A stretch of 64,000 nt of DNA from Avena insularis (Eukaryota; Streptophyta; Magnoliopsida; Poales; Poaceae), in the NCBI GenBank assembly GCA_023614405.1, contig CM042694.1, positions 87,403,285 through 87,467,284 on the forward strand, read 5' to 3'. Under the pieces are notes generated by a model. The model did not search any database. It had not been told where the DNA came from and saw only the letters and a program-made list of their open reading frames with translations. A program made the position numbers and the translations under genes. Shown in pieces: positions 45,375-57,829 of this stretch. The stretch's first letter is position 1; every line of letters starts with the position of its first letter.

Positions 45375-48300
45375 ATCAATATATCGCCGATGCCCATAGG
45401 CTACGCCAACGGCCTGGCCCTAAACTGGGCAGTCCAGCAAAACGGACGTCTTTTTTCCCTTTTACCATGTTAATCCTAGAAAACTCATAACCGAATCATT
45501 CTAATTCAGAAAAATATAAATAATATATCAAAATTTACAGAAAAAATAAGATCTATCTATCTACACTCAAATATTACACATTTGTTTGAATATAAATTAA
45601 GTAAATCATAAAAATATTACATATACTTTTGTATAACACATTTTAAAAGATATTCAAAATAGAAAAGGTGATGCAATACCTTAAAAACTCCGGCTACGGG
45701 GCAACCAGAGTGAATCTTGTGGTAAAATGGTCTCATCTTTTGTTTTCCATGTAGGTATGATCTAAACAAACAAAAATGAAGATACAAGTCCACTGGTCAA
45801 CCGTCGTTGTAGGTCGGTCAAAGGGGTAGATCTACGGGCCCCCCTGATCTAGGTTTTGGTGGAAACCGACCACCGGAGCACCGGAATATCTCAAAAGCTT
45901 GCTTGTGGCTCTAACATAAGTGTACAAGTGTAGTGCAATGTCCCTAGAGGCAATATATAGCTCCCGGGTGTGACCATGTTCACAGACACGCGGTAGCAGT
46001 TAGTAAAGTTCTAGACAGAGAGATTTAAACTACATGTACATGATTTAGTACTCATAATTTTTTTTAGAAAAATCATTTTAGCTTCACAATATGCTATTTC
46101 ATCAGAGATCCACTACAAGTTTAGCGAGGCCTAGTCCCGAGCTAAGAATCTTCATGACCGGCATTTTGACCATAGTTTGCAACGAGCATAAGAAATTGAA
46201 AAAGATCCAAAAATGTAAAATCTTCGCGTGGTATCATATTATGTGACATAGTTGTAAGAAAAAATATCAAACTTAGAATATTGCAAATATCCAAAAAACT
46301 CTTCTCAGAAATGAGTGATCATGTTCAAGGTTTGATGTCTTTCAGGCCAAACGACCAATGTTATGGATAGAATCGCGACATAGTTTGTGATAATGTTACT
46401 ATATTGTACACACATGTACATATTGGAACGGCGAAAAATATTGCGGGAGGAAGTTTTCCTTTTCATCGCACCAAAAAGTTATTTTGCATTTTCCAAGTGC
46501 CAAAAATAGTGTGTTTTGTGAAACAACCACCAAATAAAAGTTTCAAAATGGCGCCACCCCATCTTTAAAAAATACTATACCAACTTTCATGTGCAATATT
46601 TCAACCGGGGTATCTTAAACCTTTCCATTCATCCCTCGTAAAAAAGACAAATTCCTGCTGAATCGGTAGAAAGTGGATCAGATTTGAACTACAAGTACAT
46701 GATCTAATGCTCATGATTTTTTAGAAAAATATTTTTTAGATTCACAATATGCTATTTCATCAGAGATCCACTGAAAGTTTTGCGAGGCTCGGCCCCGAGC
46801 TAAGAATCTTCATGCTCGTTGTTTTGACCATAGTTTAAAATGGGCATAAGAAAATAAAAAACAATCCAAACAATATAAAACCCTTCGCGTGGTGTCATAT
46901 TATGTGATATAGTTGCAAGGAAAAATATCAAACTTAGAATATGGCAAATATCTCAAAAAACCTTTACAAAAAAGGGCTACCATGTTCGAGATTTCATGAC
47001 TTACAAGCCAAATGACCAATGTTATGGCTAGAATCGTGGTATAGTTTGTGATAATATGTCCATATTATGCACACATGTGAATCTTGGGATGGCGAACAAT
47101 GTTGCAGAAGGAAGTTTTGCTTTTCGTCGCACCGAAAAACCATTTTTCATTTTCCATGTGCCAAAAAGGGGTGTTTTGTGAAGCAACCGCCAAATGAAAG
47201 TTTCAAAATGCTACCATCCTATTTTAAAGAAAATACTAGATCACCTTACATTAACAATGTCCCAACCTGGGTATCTTAAACATTTTTGTCCACCTCTCGT
47301 GAAAAAAAGTTAAATTTCTACCGAATTGGTAGGAAGTGGGAAAAATTTGAACTACATGTACATGATCTAATTCTCATGATTTTTTTACAAATCATTTTTT
47401 GATTCAGAAAATTCTATTTCATCAGATATCCACTACAAGTTTAGCTTAGCCCCGTGCTAATAATCTTTGTACCCGTTATTTTGATCATAGTTTTAAATGA
47501 GCATAAGTAATTCAAAAACGATCCAAACAATGTAAATTCATATCATGGTGTCATATTATGTGATGTAGTTGTAAGGAAAACTAACAAACTTGGAGTACTG
47601 CAGATACAAAAACTTCTCAAAAATGAGCTATCATGTTCATGGTTTCATGGCTTTCATGCAAAACGATCGATGTTATGACTAGAATCGCGGCATAATTTGT
47701 GATAATATGCTCATATTGGGCACACATATGCATCTTGGGATGGCGAATAACATTGTAGGAGAAAGTTTTCCTTTTCGTCGTACCAAAAAGGTATTTTTCA
47801 TTTTTTGAGTGCCAAAAATAGTGTGTTTTGTGAAGCAACCACACATAAAAATTTCAAAATAGCACCATGCTATTTAAAAAAAAATACTATATCACTTTCC
47901 ATGGATAATATCCCAACCGGGTATCTTAAACTTTTTCGTCCATCTCTCATGAAAAAGATAAATTTCTACCGAATCGGTACGAAGTCGGTCAGATTTGAAC
48001 TACAAGTACATGATCTAATGCTCGTGATTTAAAAAAAATGATCCGAACAATATAAAATCTTCGCTTGGTGTCATATTTTGTGACATAGTTGTACGAAAAT
48101 ATTAAATTTGGAATATTACAAATATCTCAAAAGAACCTTCTCGAAAATGAGCTATCATGTTCGAGGTTTCATGGCTTTCAGGCCAATCGACCAATGTTAT
48201 GGCTAGAATCGATGATCGAGTCTTTTGGTGCAATGTTAAAAAAAACATGATGCATGGTTAAAATATGATAAGGATGTCATAATCGGATTCCTCTCATTTT

Positions 48301-48997
48301 TCTGATTAATTTAAATATATTATTTATCAAATTCCCATTTACGGATTTCTAGATATGAATTTTTCAATATTAAATGGACAAGGCAAAAAAATAAAATTCA
48401 TTTATTGTTATTTGAATTCAAAATTATTATTACTTATTTAGTTTTTTTACTTAAATAATTATTTAAAATTCAAAAAATAAAGACGTGTGACATAATGGCA
48501 CAAGGATTAATAGGATAGGATGATACTGTTATCAACAATGTATAACTTTTTTCTCGAAACCTCATTGGGAAGAAACGGAAAAGGTAAGCATGCAGGAACT
48601 GCAGTAGTCAAAGAATGGGCGACCGACCAGAAAGTGTGATTAGAAGTGAGTGATTTGACATAAAATTAGGCGTGCTTAGAGATAAAGATGTCCCTAATAC
48701 GATTCACTAGTCAAACAATTCAATTATAATAGGAAAAAATTGACACTATACAGACAGCTTAGCCGTCAGCGTACCTGCTGTCAGCGCCAAAATGCCGTTA
48801 GCCGTCTAAGTGGGGTCCATCGGGACTATGCCAACGGTGTAGACGCCGATGGCTCGGTTTGGCCGTCGGCCCATGAGCTACGCCGACAACTTTCTATACA
48901 CCGACGGCTGCTGTCGACATAGCTAGCCCTACGCGGACATCAATCGAGGTTATGCCGACAGCTTTTGGCCATCGGCGTAGCATATGTTTTCTATAGG
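45375..48997. mobile_element. CACTA-like insertion in the third peptide unit
   Basis: Both ends carry the subterminal style of Caspar-type CACTA elements: cgccgatgcccataggctac / ctacgccaacggcc at the left, and repeated gccgacggc, gccgtcggcc and ggccatcggcgtagc at 48740-48985. The right end tgttttctatag would be the inverse of a CACTA(c)TAGAAAAC-type terminus, but the exact CACTA bases are lost. No transposase was found. Most of the body is the 655-bp tandem repeat. Confidence 0.45.
46019..48220. repeat. Tandem repeat, unit about 655 bp, 3.3 copies
   Basis: The landmark atttgaactacaagtacatg (with variants) recurs at about 46022, 46681, 47344 and 47992, i.e. every 648-663 bp. Other landmarks recur in register: atgctatttcatcagagatcc, ccgagctaagaatctt, accaatgttatgg-tagaatcg and gcacacatgt. 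The fourth copy is shortened by a deletion near 48025. Frames inside (for example 47067-47279) repeat with the units and do not code. Confidence 0.9.
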
Positions 48998-49002
48998 ATA
49001 AG

Positions 49003-49053
49003 ATGGGGAGGAGTTCCAGCTACTTGTCACTAGTTGCAACTGTGATGTTTTAG
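49003..49053 (+). pseudogene. Exon 1 remnant of a third peptide precursor gene
   Basis: The frame MGRSSSYLSLVATVMF* matches the start of gene 2 (MRSSSYLSLSLATAMF) and then stops. The sequence after the stop is a Stowaway right end (aatgtatctagac...aaacagggagagta). The remnant follows directly on the right end of the CACTA-like insertion. Confidence 0.8.
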
Positions 49054-49394
49054 CTTTGTAAAGCGAATGTATCTAGACAATTTAGTTTTTATATTTTGAA
49101 ACAGGGAGAGTAATAGTCTTCACGGATCTCCGACGAGTTGTGTGCCACTACCCTAACTTCGCTTGCAAGCAACCGCGCTTGTCGCATCGCTTACCGAACG
49201 AGCAGTAGAACCCTTGGCCACATCATCGCTTCATTGCTTGTAGTAGAGACTTCACCACACCACTCTTTTTCTATATTCATGAGTTTAGGCAAGTTAATTA
49301 AAATTTGCCGAAAGAATGATCCCAAATAAAAGTTCAGACAAAAACTAGAAGATCATTTGAATGACTACTTACATCCTGCAGCAGCTGCTGCTGA
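49054..49394. other. Stowaway right-end fragment and flank
   Basis: The MITE tail at 49054-49112 and the following taatagtcttcacgga and gagttgtgtgccact are repeated at about 55190-55290 on the far side of the LTR element. No gene is present. Confidence 0.6.
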
Positions 49395-50841
49395 CTAATA
49401 ACCCACAACTATAGGGGATCGTGTGTAGCCTTTTCGATATGTAAGAGTGTCGAACCCAACGAAGAGCTAAAGGTAGGATAAATATTCTCTCAAGTTCTAT
49501 CAACCACCGATATGTTTGCATTATCTAGGAATTAAAACTAGAGCAACAATACGAGTAATAGAGATAGCTTTGCATGATAATAAATAACCAGAAAGTAAAG
49601 CTAGTTGCTGCAGCAATAAAATACACTAAACTAACAGAACTATGATTGTGGAATAGTGATGGTAATTATGGTCGCTTTGTCCAAGTTTAAAGGGCGAATA
49701 GATCAGGTTCATTGTCTTCGATGCAGTTTTCTATGTGGGAGAGGCTAAATATACATGCGCTTCACTACTTGGAATTACATGTACTATATGATTAGATTGT
49801 TAGCAAACATCCGTAAGTACTAATCAATGCATTAAGGTTTCCCAAACCATAGCCTTAAGTTTAATGGTCCTCTTACTCCTATACGTGCAACGTTCCGGTT
49901 CGCGTCCTCAGGTTTCTGTCACTCCGGCAGAATTTCCCCCTTCCTCTTACACATACTACAAACCCTATGATGTTTAATCCATGCGCGCATAAATATAATG
50001 GACACTAAAGGATTGTACTATATCAACATATAACTCTAATGAAACAAAGACGTTCAACCATTCAATCTAAGAAAAAAGGAACTATGCAAACATGACATAG
50101 ATCATATGATTATAACTTACAGCATCAAACACCATGTTTACATAGGACGGTACAGAGGTATGTGGGAGGATGAACCACTGCATACTAGGAGGATTAGGTG
50201 ATGAAGATGGCGGTGAAGATGGTGAAGAGGGCGGAGGCGGCGCCGGTGGCGGCACGGGGGACTCCTTCCCCGCCGCCGGTATCATGGGGGAGCACCGCCT
50301 CTTAGCCCCTTCCTTCATGGCTTCTTGGGAGCCCTCCCCGATGGAGATGGGATCCATGGGGAGGCAAAAACGTGGCTTTGGTGGCTGCAAATTAATGGGT
50401 GGAGATGTCCTGGACGAATTAGGTATCCTCCCTTTAAATAGCTTCTCGGATTCCCGTCACCCCATTTTGGGCTGCAGTAAATCATGCTTAAAAGGCTCGT
50501 CCGGACTCAGAATCAGCTCCAGAACGTTTGTCGCGAAATTTCCAACAACTTTGTAGTTGAAGAGTTTTCAGTTTGACGCCGTCTTCGACCCGAAACGTGA
50601 CCATCTTCAAAAAGAGTTCTGAGATAGACTGGAAAAATCCCAATTTGACTCCAACAAGGTTTCCACTTGTATTCTTGGTAATTCCTACACATCAAAGTGT
50701 AAACAACAACATTATGCACTTTTGCAACTATTAGTAGGTTAGTCCAAATAAATCATAAACTTTATACAAAAAGGAGTGTCAAAAGCATATTTTTAGCATA
50801 AAACCATCAAAAATTATAAATACGTTATGAACGTATCAACA
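49395..50841 (-). repeat. 3' LTR of the LARD element (1447 bp)
   Basis: On the minus strand it starts TGTTGATACGTTCATAACG and ends at taataaccc (plus, 49395), where the right LTR has tgataaccc; the terminal G is mutated. The gly-rich frame at 50170-50556 belongs to the LTR and recurs in shifted form in the other LTR. Confidence 0.85.
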
Positions 50842-53800
50842 TCCCCAAGCTTAGTTCCTGCTCGTCCTCGAGTAGGTAAACGATCAAAACAATATAATTT
50901 TTTAGGTGACATGTAGACAACACAATCTTGATCATCATTATTGTAAAAGTATCGATAGCTGGGATTAAGGTACTCTAAACATGATTTATGAAAGATAGAG
51001 TTCTAACAATAAGACATAGAAACTATGTTGTAACATGAAAAAGCACAAACAAAAGTTTCATAAATAATAATACTTTGCAAGGCGTTTATTTGTTTCACAT
51101 AAAGAAAGTATAATGAGAATGGTATCCAGCTTGTCCCTCATAGAGTAGCAAAACATAAATGCATAGGACACCTTCAAAGTTCATAAGGGTGACTAGATAC
51201 AAATAGTTTAGGAACAAGCAATATCAAAGTTATGCATCAATCAACAAGTCTTGGGACAATGCACATAGAACTAAGAATGACAAATATTCTCTCTTAATTG
51301 GTGCATAAAGATAGAAGGTGGAGACTCAATATAAAAGTAGAAGAAAGACCTTCATAGAAGGAAGCAGGGATTCAATTCTCATACAGAGCTTCCAAAAATT
51401 ATGATACTTATTAGCTTTTAGCTCTTGTTGCCCCTATCATAAGCATCTTGAAGTGATTAAGGTTAAAGTGATCAAACTATGAAGTATATGCTTGACAAAT
51501 TATAAGTTGGAAATCTCATGTCCCTTGAATACGAGGGCCGCTCCTCATGCTACTCAAGTTTAGTTACCGGTAAGTTCTTGTCATAGTAAGTACATGTGTA
51601 TCATAGAGAACCGCCAACGGGGTACCCCTTGCCCGATGATACAGAAGAATCCTCATATCAAAATGACAAGGCAAGCAAACAACGAGCATCTCATCAATCT
51701 TCTTATTTACCATGGGAAAATGGTGCTTTTTTCTCTCTTTCCTCTTTTCTCATCTCTTTTTTTCTTTTTTCTCAATCTCTATCTCTTTTTTTATAAGAAG
51801 AATGCTTCATAGATTGCTCATTATGGTTACGCTGCAGGTTTCCACCATGATTAGGCATGGATTAGACCGGTGGCCCAGGCGTTTCTCTAACACACATACA
51901 TAACTCCATGGACTTACAAGCTTCCCTTTCATTTCACATCGACGACATCCATAGATAAAAGAGCATGATATCAACTAGGTACAATGTACAAGTGCAATGT
52001 TGAAAGCATTCCCCATGACAACATGGTTTTGCTAATCCCCAACATATAAATGCAAGCATATACAACATAGATGACACAATGGTTCAAGTTTATTAGGGGT
52101 AAGAAAAGTTAAGTGTGCCATCAAGTTCACGAGAGCTTTAATCACTAGTTTTCTCATAACAAGTTTAATTTGGAAGGTAGATAAAAGCATGAATATACTT
52201 GGAATAGCAAATGCTAATAGGTAGTATGGTGGACTCTTTGGAATAACTTGGTTTTAGGAGTTGGATGCATGAGTGGAGCTCATACTTGGTTATGGAGGCT
52301 AGCAAAAGACTGGGAGCGACCAACTAAGAGAGCAATAATGGTCATAATCATGGAGAGCGACAAAACATCATTAATCAAAGCATAAAGTGATATTACAAGT
52401 TGAAAACTAAAGGACCATAAAGGCTTATAGTGACTTGGGATAGTCATAACATGGTGTGAGCATGTGCCAAGTTAACCCAAATAAAGCATCAAAGGAGAAT
52501 ACCACAATACTATGCTTTTAATATGCTAAAACAACGCATGTTTCTTCAAAGACACATTAAGCAATCTCAATTGTTTATAACATGTCATGCTACAGCAAAG
52601 ATCACTAAGCATAAAGCCAAAACAATATCAAGCATGACATGACAAAGCATAGGCCACCGTAAAAAATGAGCTCCTTTTACCACTTAAGCATGAACTTTTC
52701 CAATCCAAACCACACTTATTTGAAAACTAATGTATGAAAGAGGGGGTCCAACCAATTTATTCAAGAAAACTAAGCAAACCAAGAAAATGAAAACCAAAAA
52801 AGAAAACGAAGACGCTCCAAGAACAACACAATTATGCATGAAACAATAAAAATGAAGTGTTTGGAAGAACCTAAGATTTTTATTGATGAAGAAGGGGATG
52901 TATTGGGCATCTCCAAGCTTTGACGCTTGTACTTCTTGAATATTTCTTGGGGTGATACGGGGTGGCATCCCCAAGCTTGAGTTTTAGTCCATTCTTCATC
53001 TCATTACATCATTTTTTCCTTAACACCTGAATTTTTTTCTTCATACAAAACTTCACATAATCTTCATTAGCAACATTAGTGTACTCAAGATAATAAGTCT
53101 TTGGGTTCAGTTTCAACACCAATAAAACTTCCATTAAAACACAAGCTACTATAGCACTTTCCTTAAAAAGCTCAATTCCCCAAAGAGAACCAAAAAGGAA
53201 TCAACAAGAAGCAAATGCAAATAATGGAAGAAATCTGTCAAAACAGACCAGCAGATAGAAACTAATTTTTTCGAAGACCGTCTGTTGCTCAAATAGAAAA
53301 GTGTTGAACTAATGAAAGTTGGATAACAACCTGGGGCAGAAGCACAAAAAATTACAGCTCAAACCGACGTACAGAGATTTTACACGAATTTTTACAGCGA
53401 AGCATAAAAATCTGTTTCGGGACAGTAACTTTCCCAAGCATTCCTTCTCTCTCATTAGAGGTTACTCTTGACACAGAAAGCAAATAAATAGGATAAGAAG
53501 AGGTTATTAATAAAGCAATAACTTCCAAGACTCAACTAAAACTTTTGGGTTATCTCCTAATAATTACTTTTCTTTAATGCCTTTAAGTTAGGCATAGGAT
53601 CAAGATTTAAGTATTTTCGAATGAATAAGCATTAAGATCAATACCAGAAATATCTTTCTTTTTCAAGGCTTCATGCATTCCTATAAATTTTTAACTGAAA
53701 AACTTCCATGTAAAGATTTGTTTTGGTTTCATAGGCATGAACACAAGTGTTCAAGGTCGACCCCCACTTAACCATTATTCATGTTTCTAATCACTTTCCT

Positions 53801-53986
53801 TTTTTAAAAGGTTTTTAAGTAACAAGCACAACTATTTTTTTTGTAGTTCGTATTCCTTATCCATACTAAAATAGAGAACAACTTAAAACTGAAAGTAAAA
53901 CCTATTTAGAGATAAAGCAAACAAGTGCACACAAGAATATTCACCCACACGCTATTGTTCCCCAGCAACGGCGCCGAAAAAGGTCT
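50842..53986 (-). other. Non-coding internal domain of the LARD element
   Basis: No frame longer than about 96 codons and none with a retroviral-type motif. The part next to the 3' LTR contains gtcctcgagtaggtaaacg, typical of the PPT-proximal region of this kind of element. Confidence 0.75.
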
Positions 53987-55095
53987 TGATAACCCACAAC
54001 TATAGGGGATCGTGTGTAGCCTTTTTGATAAGTAAGAGTGTCGAACCCAACGAGGAGCTAAAGATAGGATAAATATTCTCTCAAGTTCTATCAACCACTG
54101 ATACAACTCTACGCACACTAAACGTTTGCATTATCTAGTAAATAAAACTAGAGCAACAATACGAGTAATAGAGATAGCTTTGCATGATAATAAATAACAA
54201 GAAAGTAAAGCCAGTTGCTGCAGCAATAAAATACACTAAATTAACAGAACCATGAGTGTGGAATAGTAGTGGTAATTGTGGTGGCTTTGTCCAAGTTTAA
54301 ATAGCGAATAGATCGGGTTCATTGTCTTCGATGCAGTTTTCTATGTGGAAGAGGCTAAATATACATGCGCTTCACTACTTGGAATTAGATGTACTATATG
54401 ATTGGATTGTTATCAAACATCCGTAAGTACTAATCAATGCATTAAGGTTTCTCAAACCATAGCCTTAAGTTTAATGGTCCTCTTACTCCCATACGTGCAA
54501 CGTTCCGGTTTGCGTCCTCATGTTTCTATCACTCCGGCAGAACTTCCCCTTCCTCTTACACATACTATAAACCCTATGATGTTTAATCCATGCGCGCACA
54601 AATATAATGGATACCAAAAGACTGTTCCATATCAACATACAACTCTAATAAATCAAAGACGTTCAACCATTTAATCTAAGAACAAAGAAACTATGCAAAC
54701 ATGACATAGGTCATATGATTATAACTTATAGCATCAAACACCATATTTACATAGGACGGTACAGAGGTGTGTGGGAGGATGAACCACTGCATACTAGGAG
54801 GATTAGGTGATGGAGATAGCGGTGAAGATGGTGAAGAGGGCGGCGGCGGCACGGGGGACTCCTTCCCCGCCGTCGGTATCATGGGAGAGCACCGCCCCTT
54901 AGCCCCCTTCCTTCATGGCTTCTTGGGAGCCCTCCCCCATGGAGATGGGATCCATGGGGGAGGCAAAAATATGGCTTTGGTGGCTGTAAATTCGTGGGTG
55001 GAGATGTCCTGGGCAAATTAGGTTTCATCCCTTTATATAGCTTCTCGGATTCCCATCACCGCTGCAGTAAATCGGGCCTAAAAGGCCCGTCCGAA
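53987..55095 (-). repeat. 5' LTR of the LARD element, truncated
   Basis: Homologous to the left LTR from tgataacccac to ggcccgtccgaactcgg. About 300 bp that would complete it are missing after about 55095, so the insertion-site duplication cannot be tested. It also differs by insertion of ctctacgcacactaaac near 54110. Confidence 0.8.
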
Positions 55096-56755
55096 CTCGG
55101 TCTCCTCATCTAATCAGATGCCTTTAGCCTCTGCGTGGCCATCGTTAGTAGTGAACCTAAACACTAAAAGGTCTAGATACATTCGCTTTACAAAGATAAA
55201 TCATCTTATATTTCGAAATAGAGAGAGTAATAGTCTTCATAGAACTCCGGTGAGTTGTGTGCCACTGCCCTAACTTTCATGACACGATCTTGTATTTTGG
55301 CAAGGTGGGAGTAGTGAATTGTATATGGTAGAGATATATAAATTGTCTTTAGCGATTACAAAATAAAATCTAAAATAAAACAGGAAAATCCTAAAGGTTT
55401 TCAAAATCTTCTACTTTCATGACACGATCTTATATTTTTCTGAAGACAGCCGAATAAACATGACATAGATGTCTAACCACATAGCTAATAATAAAAATGA
55501 GGGTTCTCCATAATTTTAATTTGAACTGCAATGCCAAGTCTATGTGCACACACACAACCATCAGAGTAACCAACCAAAATTGGCAAGAATACCAACACCG
55601 GTATTTCAGAGAAAAGAAATTTCTGATCAACAAAGCTAGGGAGCCGAGAGTACGAATCACCATTATCGAAGACGTAGCAGCCAAAATAAATATTATAAGG
55701 ATAATCATCCTCGCACCAACCATGAAAATAAATTCAAAACCGATCTGACGAAGCAATATCTGAAAACCAGTACCTATGAAACTTTAATCTTACAATGCCA
55801 CCATTGACACATGCAGTGATCTCATTGTCGAACAAATGGCTGAAGATCACTTATTGTGGACATGTTATCTTAATTGACGTAGAGGCCAAAAAGATGATGG
55901 CTACCAAAACCCTAACATAATCTTTTGGAATCACTATTTACTGAAAAACTCCACCCATAGATCAGGTTGTCCACTCCTCCCGATGCCGGTGAGGCTGGCC
56001 GAAGGAGGGGGAACCGACCTATGGAGGAGGTGGAGGTGGAAGCTGTGACTAGGTCTAGGTCTAATAGGCAGCGGCTCTCTTCGCTGAGAAAGTGACGTCA
56101 GTAGCTTATTTCTTATGGCCTCTTATCCTTCTACCATCAATCCACTTAGACATGAGAGCATGTAGTGAAGAACATAATGCTCGGCACATTGTTCTTGTGT
56201 AGTTCATGTTCTTTTGTAGTTCTTCTTGACACATTGCACTAAACGATATTACTACATTAGGTTCTCTTCTGTTTGGATGAGTGCTCAATGGCTTTTTAAA
56301 ACTTTTTAGGTTAGCTGGTTTGTGCAGGTTTATTATTCTACAGTTTCTTCGCCCATATCATGGTGGAAATTCGGGATGCAAAAGGTAATGCCGACTTCAG
56401 CGAATTCAGTACCACGTCGCATATACAAATACGCCGTCTAAAAAAGCACCTTGTCTCTGGCGTGCTGCCGAGGTGGTCCGCGTGGCTCCGGACGGGCTCC
56501 TCTGACAACAACTGCTCGTTAGAGTAGTTCCTGTAGAGGTGGCGTGCATAGACAGGTTTGTGGTTGACACGTTGATGAAGGTAGGAAGGGGCGGCCATGC
56601 AGAGTCGGGGGAAGAAGGGGAGGCTGCAGACCGGTAAGCGGCGACAAGCCGACAACTACATACTGCAATCAACGGGGTCGGAGAGAGATCTGGAAGGAAA
56701 GTGATATTTCGAATTTTTTTATTGGGCTAACAAAGTGGGTCCCATTCCACATCAT
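55096..56755. other. Unassigned DNA with MITE fragment
   Basis: 55140-55235 is a Stowaway-like right half (ctagatacattcgctttac...cgaaatagagagagta). The rest shows no gene I can support. Frames on the minus strand at 56338-56672 are open but unassigned and overlap each other. Confidence 0.4.
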
Positions 56756-57430
56756 CAGTTTTTTTTACGAGCAACGGGAGGGGGAGCCCCCTACCTGAAT
56801 TTTATTGAAAACAACAAGAGCTGAGACAGCTCCACAGATTACAAGCCGGAGATTACAAGGAGGGGGAAGAAGCAAACAAAACAAAAGAAGAAGAAAGAAC
56901 TACTGCTAGCTATTCTGGCCAGTCGAAAACCTAGCGCTGGAAAGCTAGTTTCTCTTCCAACTTGGCTCTGCGAGCCCAGATTTTACAAGCTTCCATACTT
57001 TGTTCGGCAACATTTTGAATTGGGACTTCAATGTCTTCAAAAACCTTCCTATTCCTTGAAAGGAAAATGCTCCATAGTGATCCAGTAACTACCAGATCCC
57101 GTGCCTATCTTTTTTGTGTACATCAGTTTTGTTTAGTCTCATCAAAGATGTTTGGAATATCATGAATACCAGCCAGATCGATCCCAAGAAGCGAGAGAAT
57201 TTTCTTTGTTCAGCTGCACTCAAGCGCAAAATGCTCCACCGTTGCCCTTGTGTTACATCCAAAAGGACAACTTTCATCATCCAAAATACTTTGTTGGAAT
57301 AATTCCACGTCTTTGATGAGGCAGACGAACAAGTGGATGTCAAACCCTGTTCGATTCGCGTTTAGTGTGCTTTGCCAAAAACTAGCCAAAACGTGGTGGA
57401 ATTTCGTCGTGAAAACCAAAAGTGGTACAA
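56756..57430 (-). pseudogene. 5'-truncated LINE fragment (zf-RVT end and 3' UTR)
   Basis: The T tract at 56756 is the poly(A) tail of a minus-strand LINE, followed by gagggggagccccctacctg and aattttattgaaaacaac (inverse of a ttcaataaaatt tail). Further in, the minus-strand translation has DESCPFGCNTRATVEH, the zinc-binding region at the end of plant LINE ORF2. Confidence 0.7.
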
Positions 57431-57730
57431 GTCAAGATTGAAATTTGGTGCGAAAAGTAGTGGTTTTATGCTAGTATTAACTATAGTATGAGGCATACAC
57501 AAAGCAGCGCGTGCAGGTCTTAATTGCGAAATAGCAATTCGGTTACAAGGCAAGAGCTGGCACAATCCCATAATCCTAGCACATTAGTAACGTACCTAAT
57601 AATACCATGAATCAATGACGTTGACGTACTCTTTGAATAAAGATTAATTCGTTGCCGATTGAGGCGTGATTTACGTGTGCATGAAATGATTCTTTCCTCT
57701 TTTTATCGCTTCTGACGTTTCCATCGAGCC

Positions 57731-57737
57731 CTATATA
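57731..57737 (+). promoter_or_regulatory. TATA box of the TPD1-like gene
   Basis: ctatatatt lies about 95 bp upstream of the ATG at 57830, with a normal GC-rich leader in between (gatcgagatcgagatcgac). Confidence 0.65.
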
Positions 57738-57829
57738 TTTGCTATAAGTAGGAGTCGTCCGTCCAGCAACTAGAAAAGTCGATCACCACCAACAGGAGAA
57801 ACAGCAAACCGATCGAGATCGAGATCGAC

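Larger units (their letters stand above)
49395..55095 (-). mobile_element. Non-coding LTR retrotransposon (LARD type, gypsy-like signals)
   Basis: LTR-like direct repeats at 49395-50841 and 53987-55095 bracket 3.1 kb without any coding frame. On the minus strand the right LTR ends GTGGGTTATCA, followed 10 nt later by a primer-binding site ggcgccgttgctggg (53960-53974), a type used by many plant gypsy elements. Next to the left LTR is the purine-rich agcttgggga (minus strand, 50851-50842). Internal DNA without gag or pol defines a large retrotransposon derivative. Such elements depend on enzymes from relatives. Confidence 0.85.

Noticed and set aside
46019..48220. Regular repeats as a CRISPR-like array
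   Set aside because: Units are about 655 bp, contiguous and diverged, in a plant transposon context; there are no short repeats with unique spacers.
50170..50556. Open frame of 128 codons, glycine- and aspartate-rich at its start
   Set aside because: It lies inside the 3' LTR of the LARD element; the other LTR has the same DNA with shifted frames, so there is no selection for the protein.
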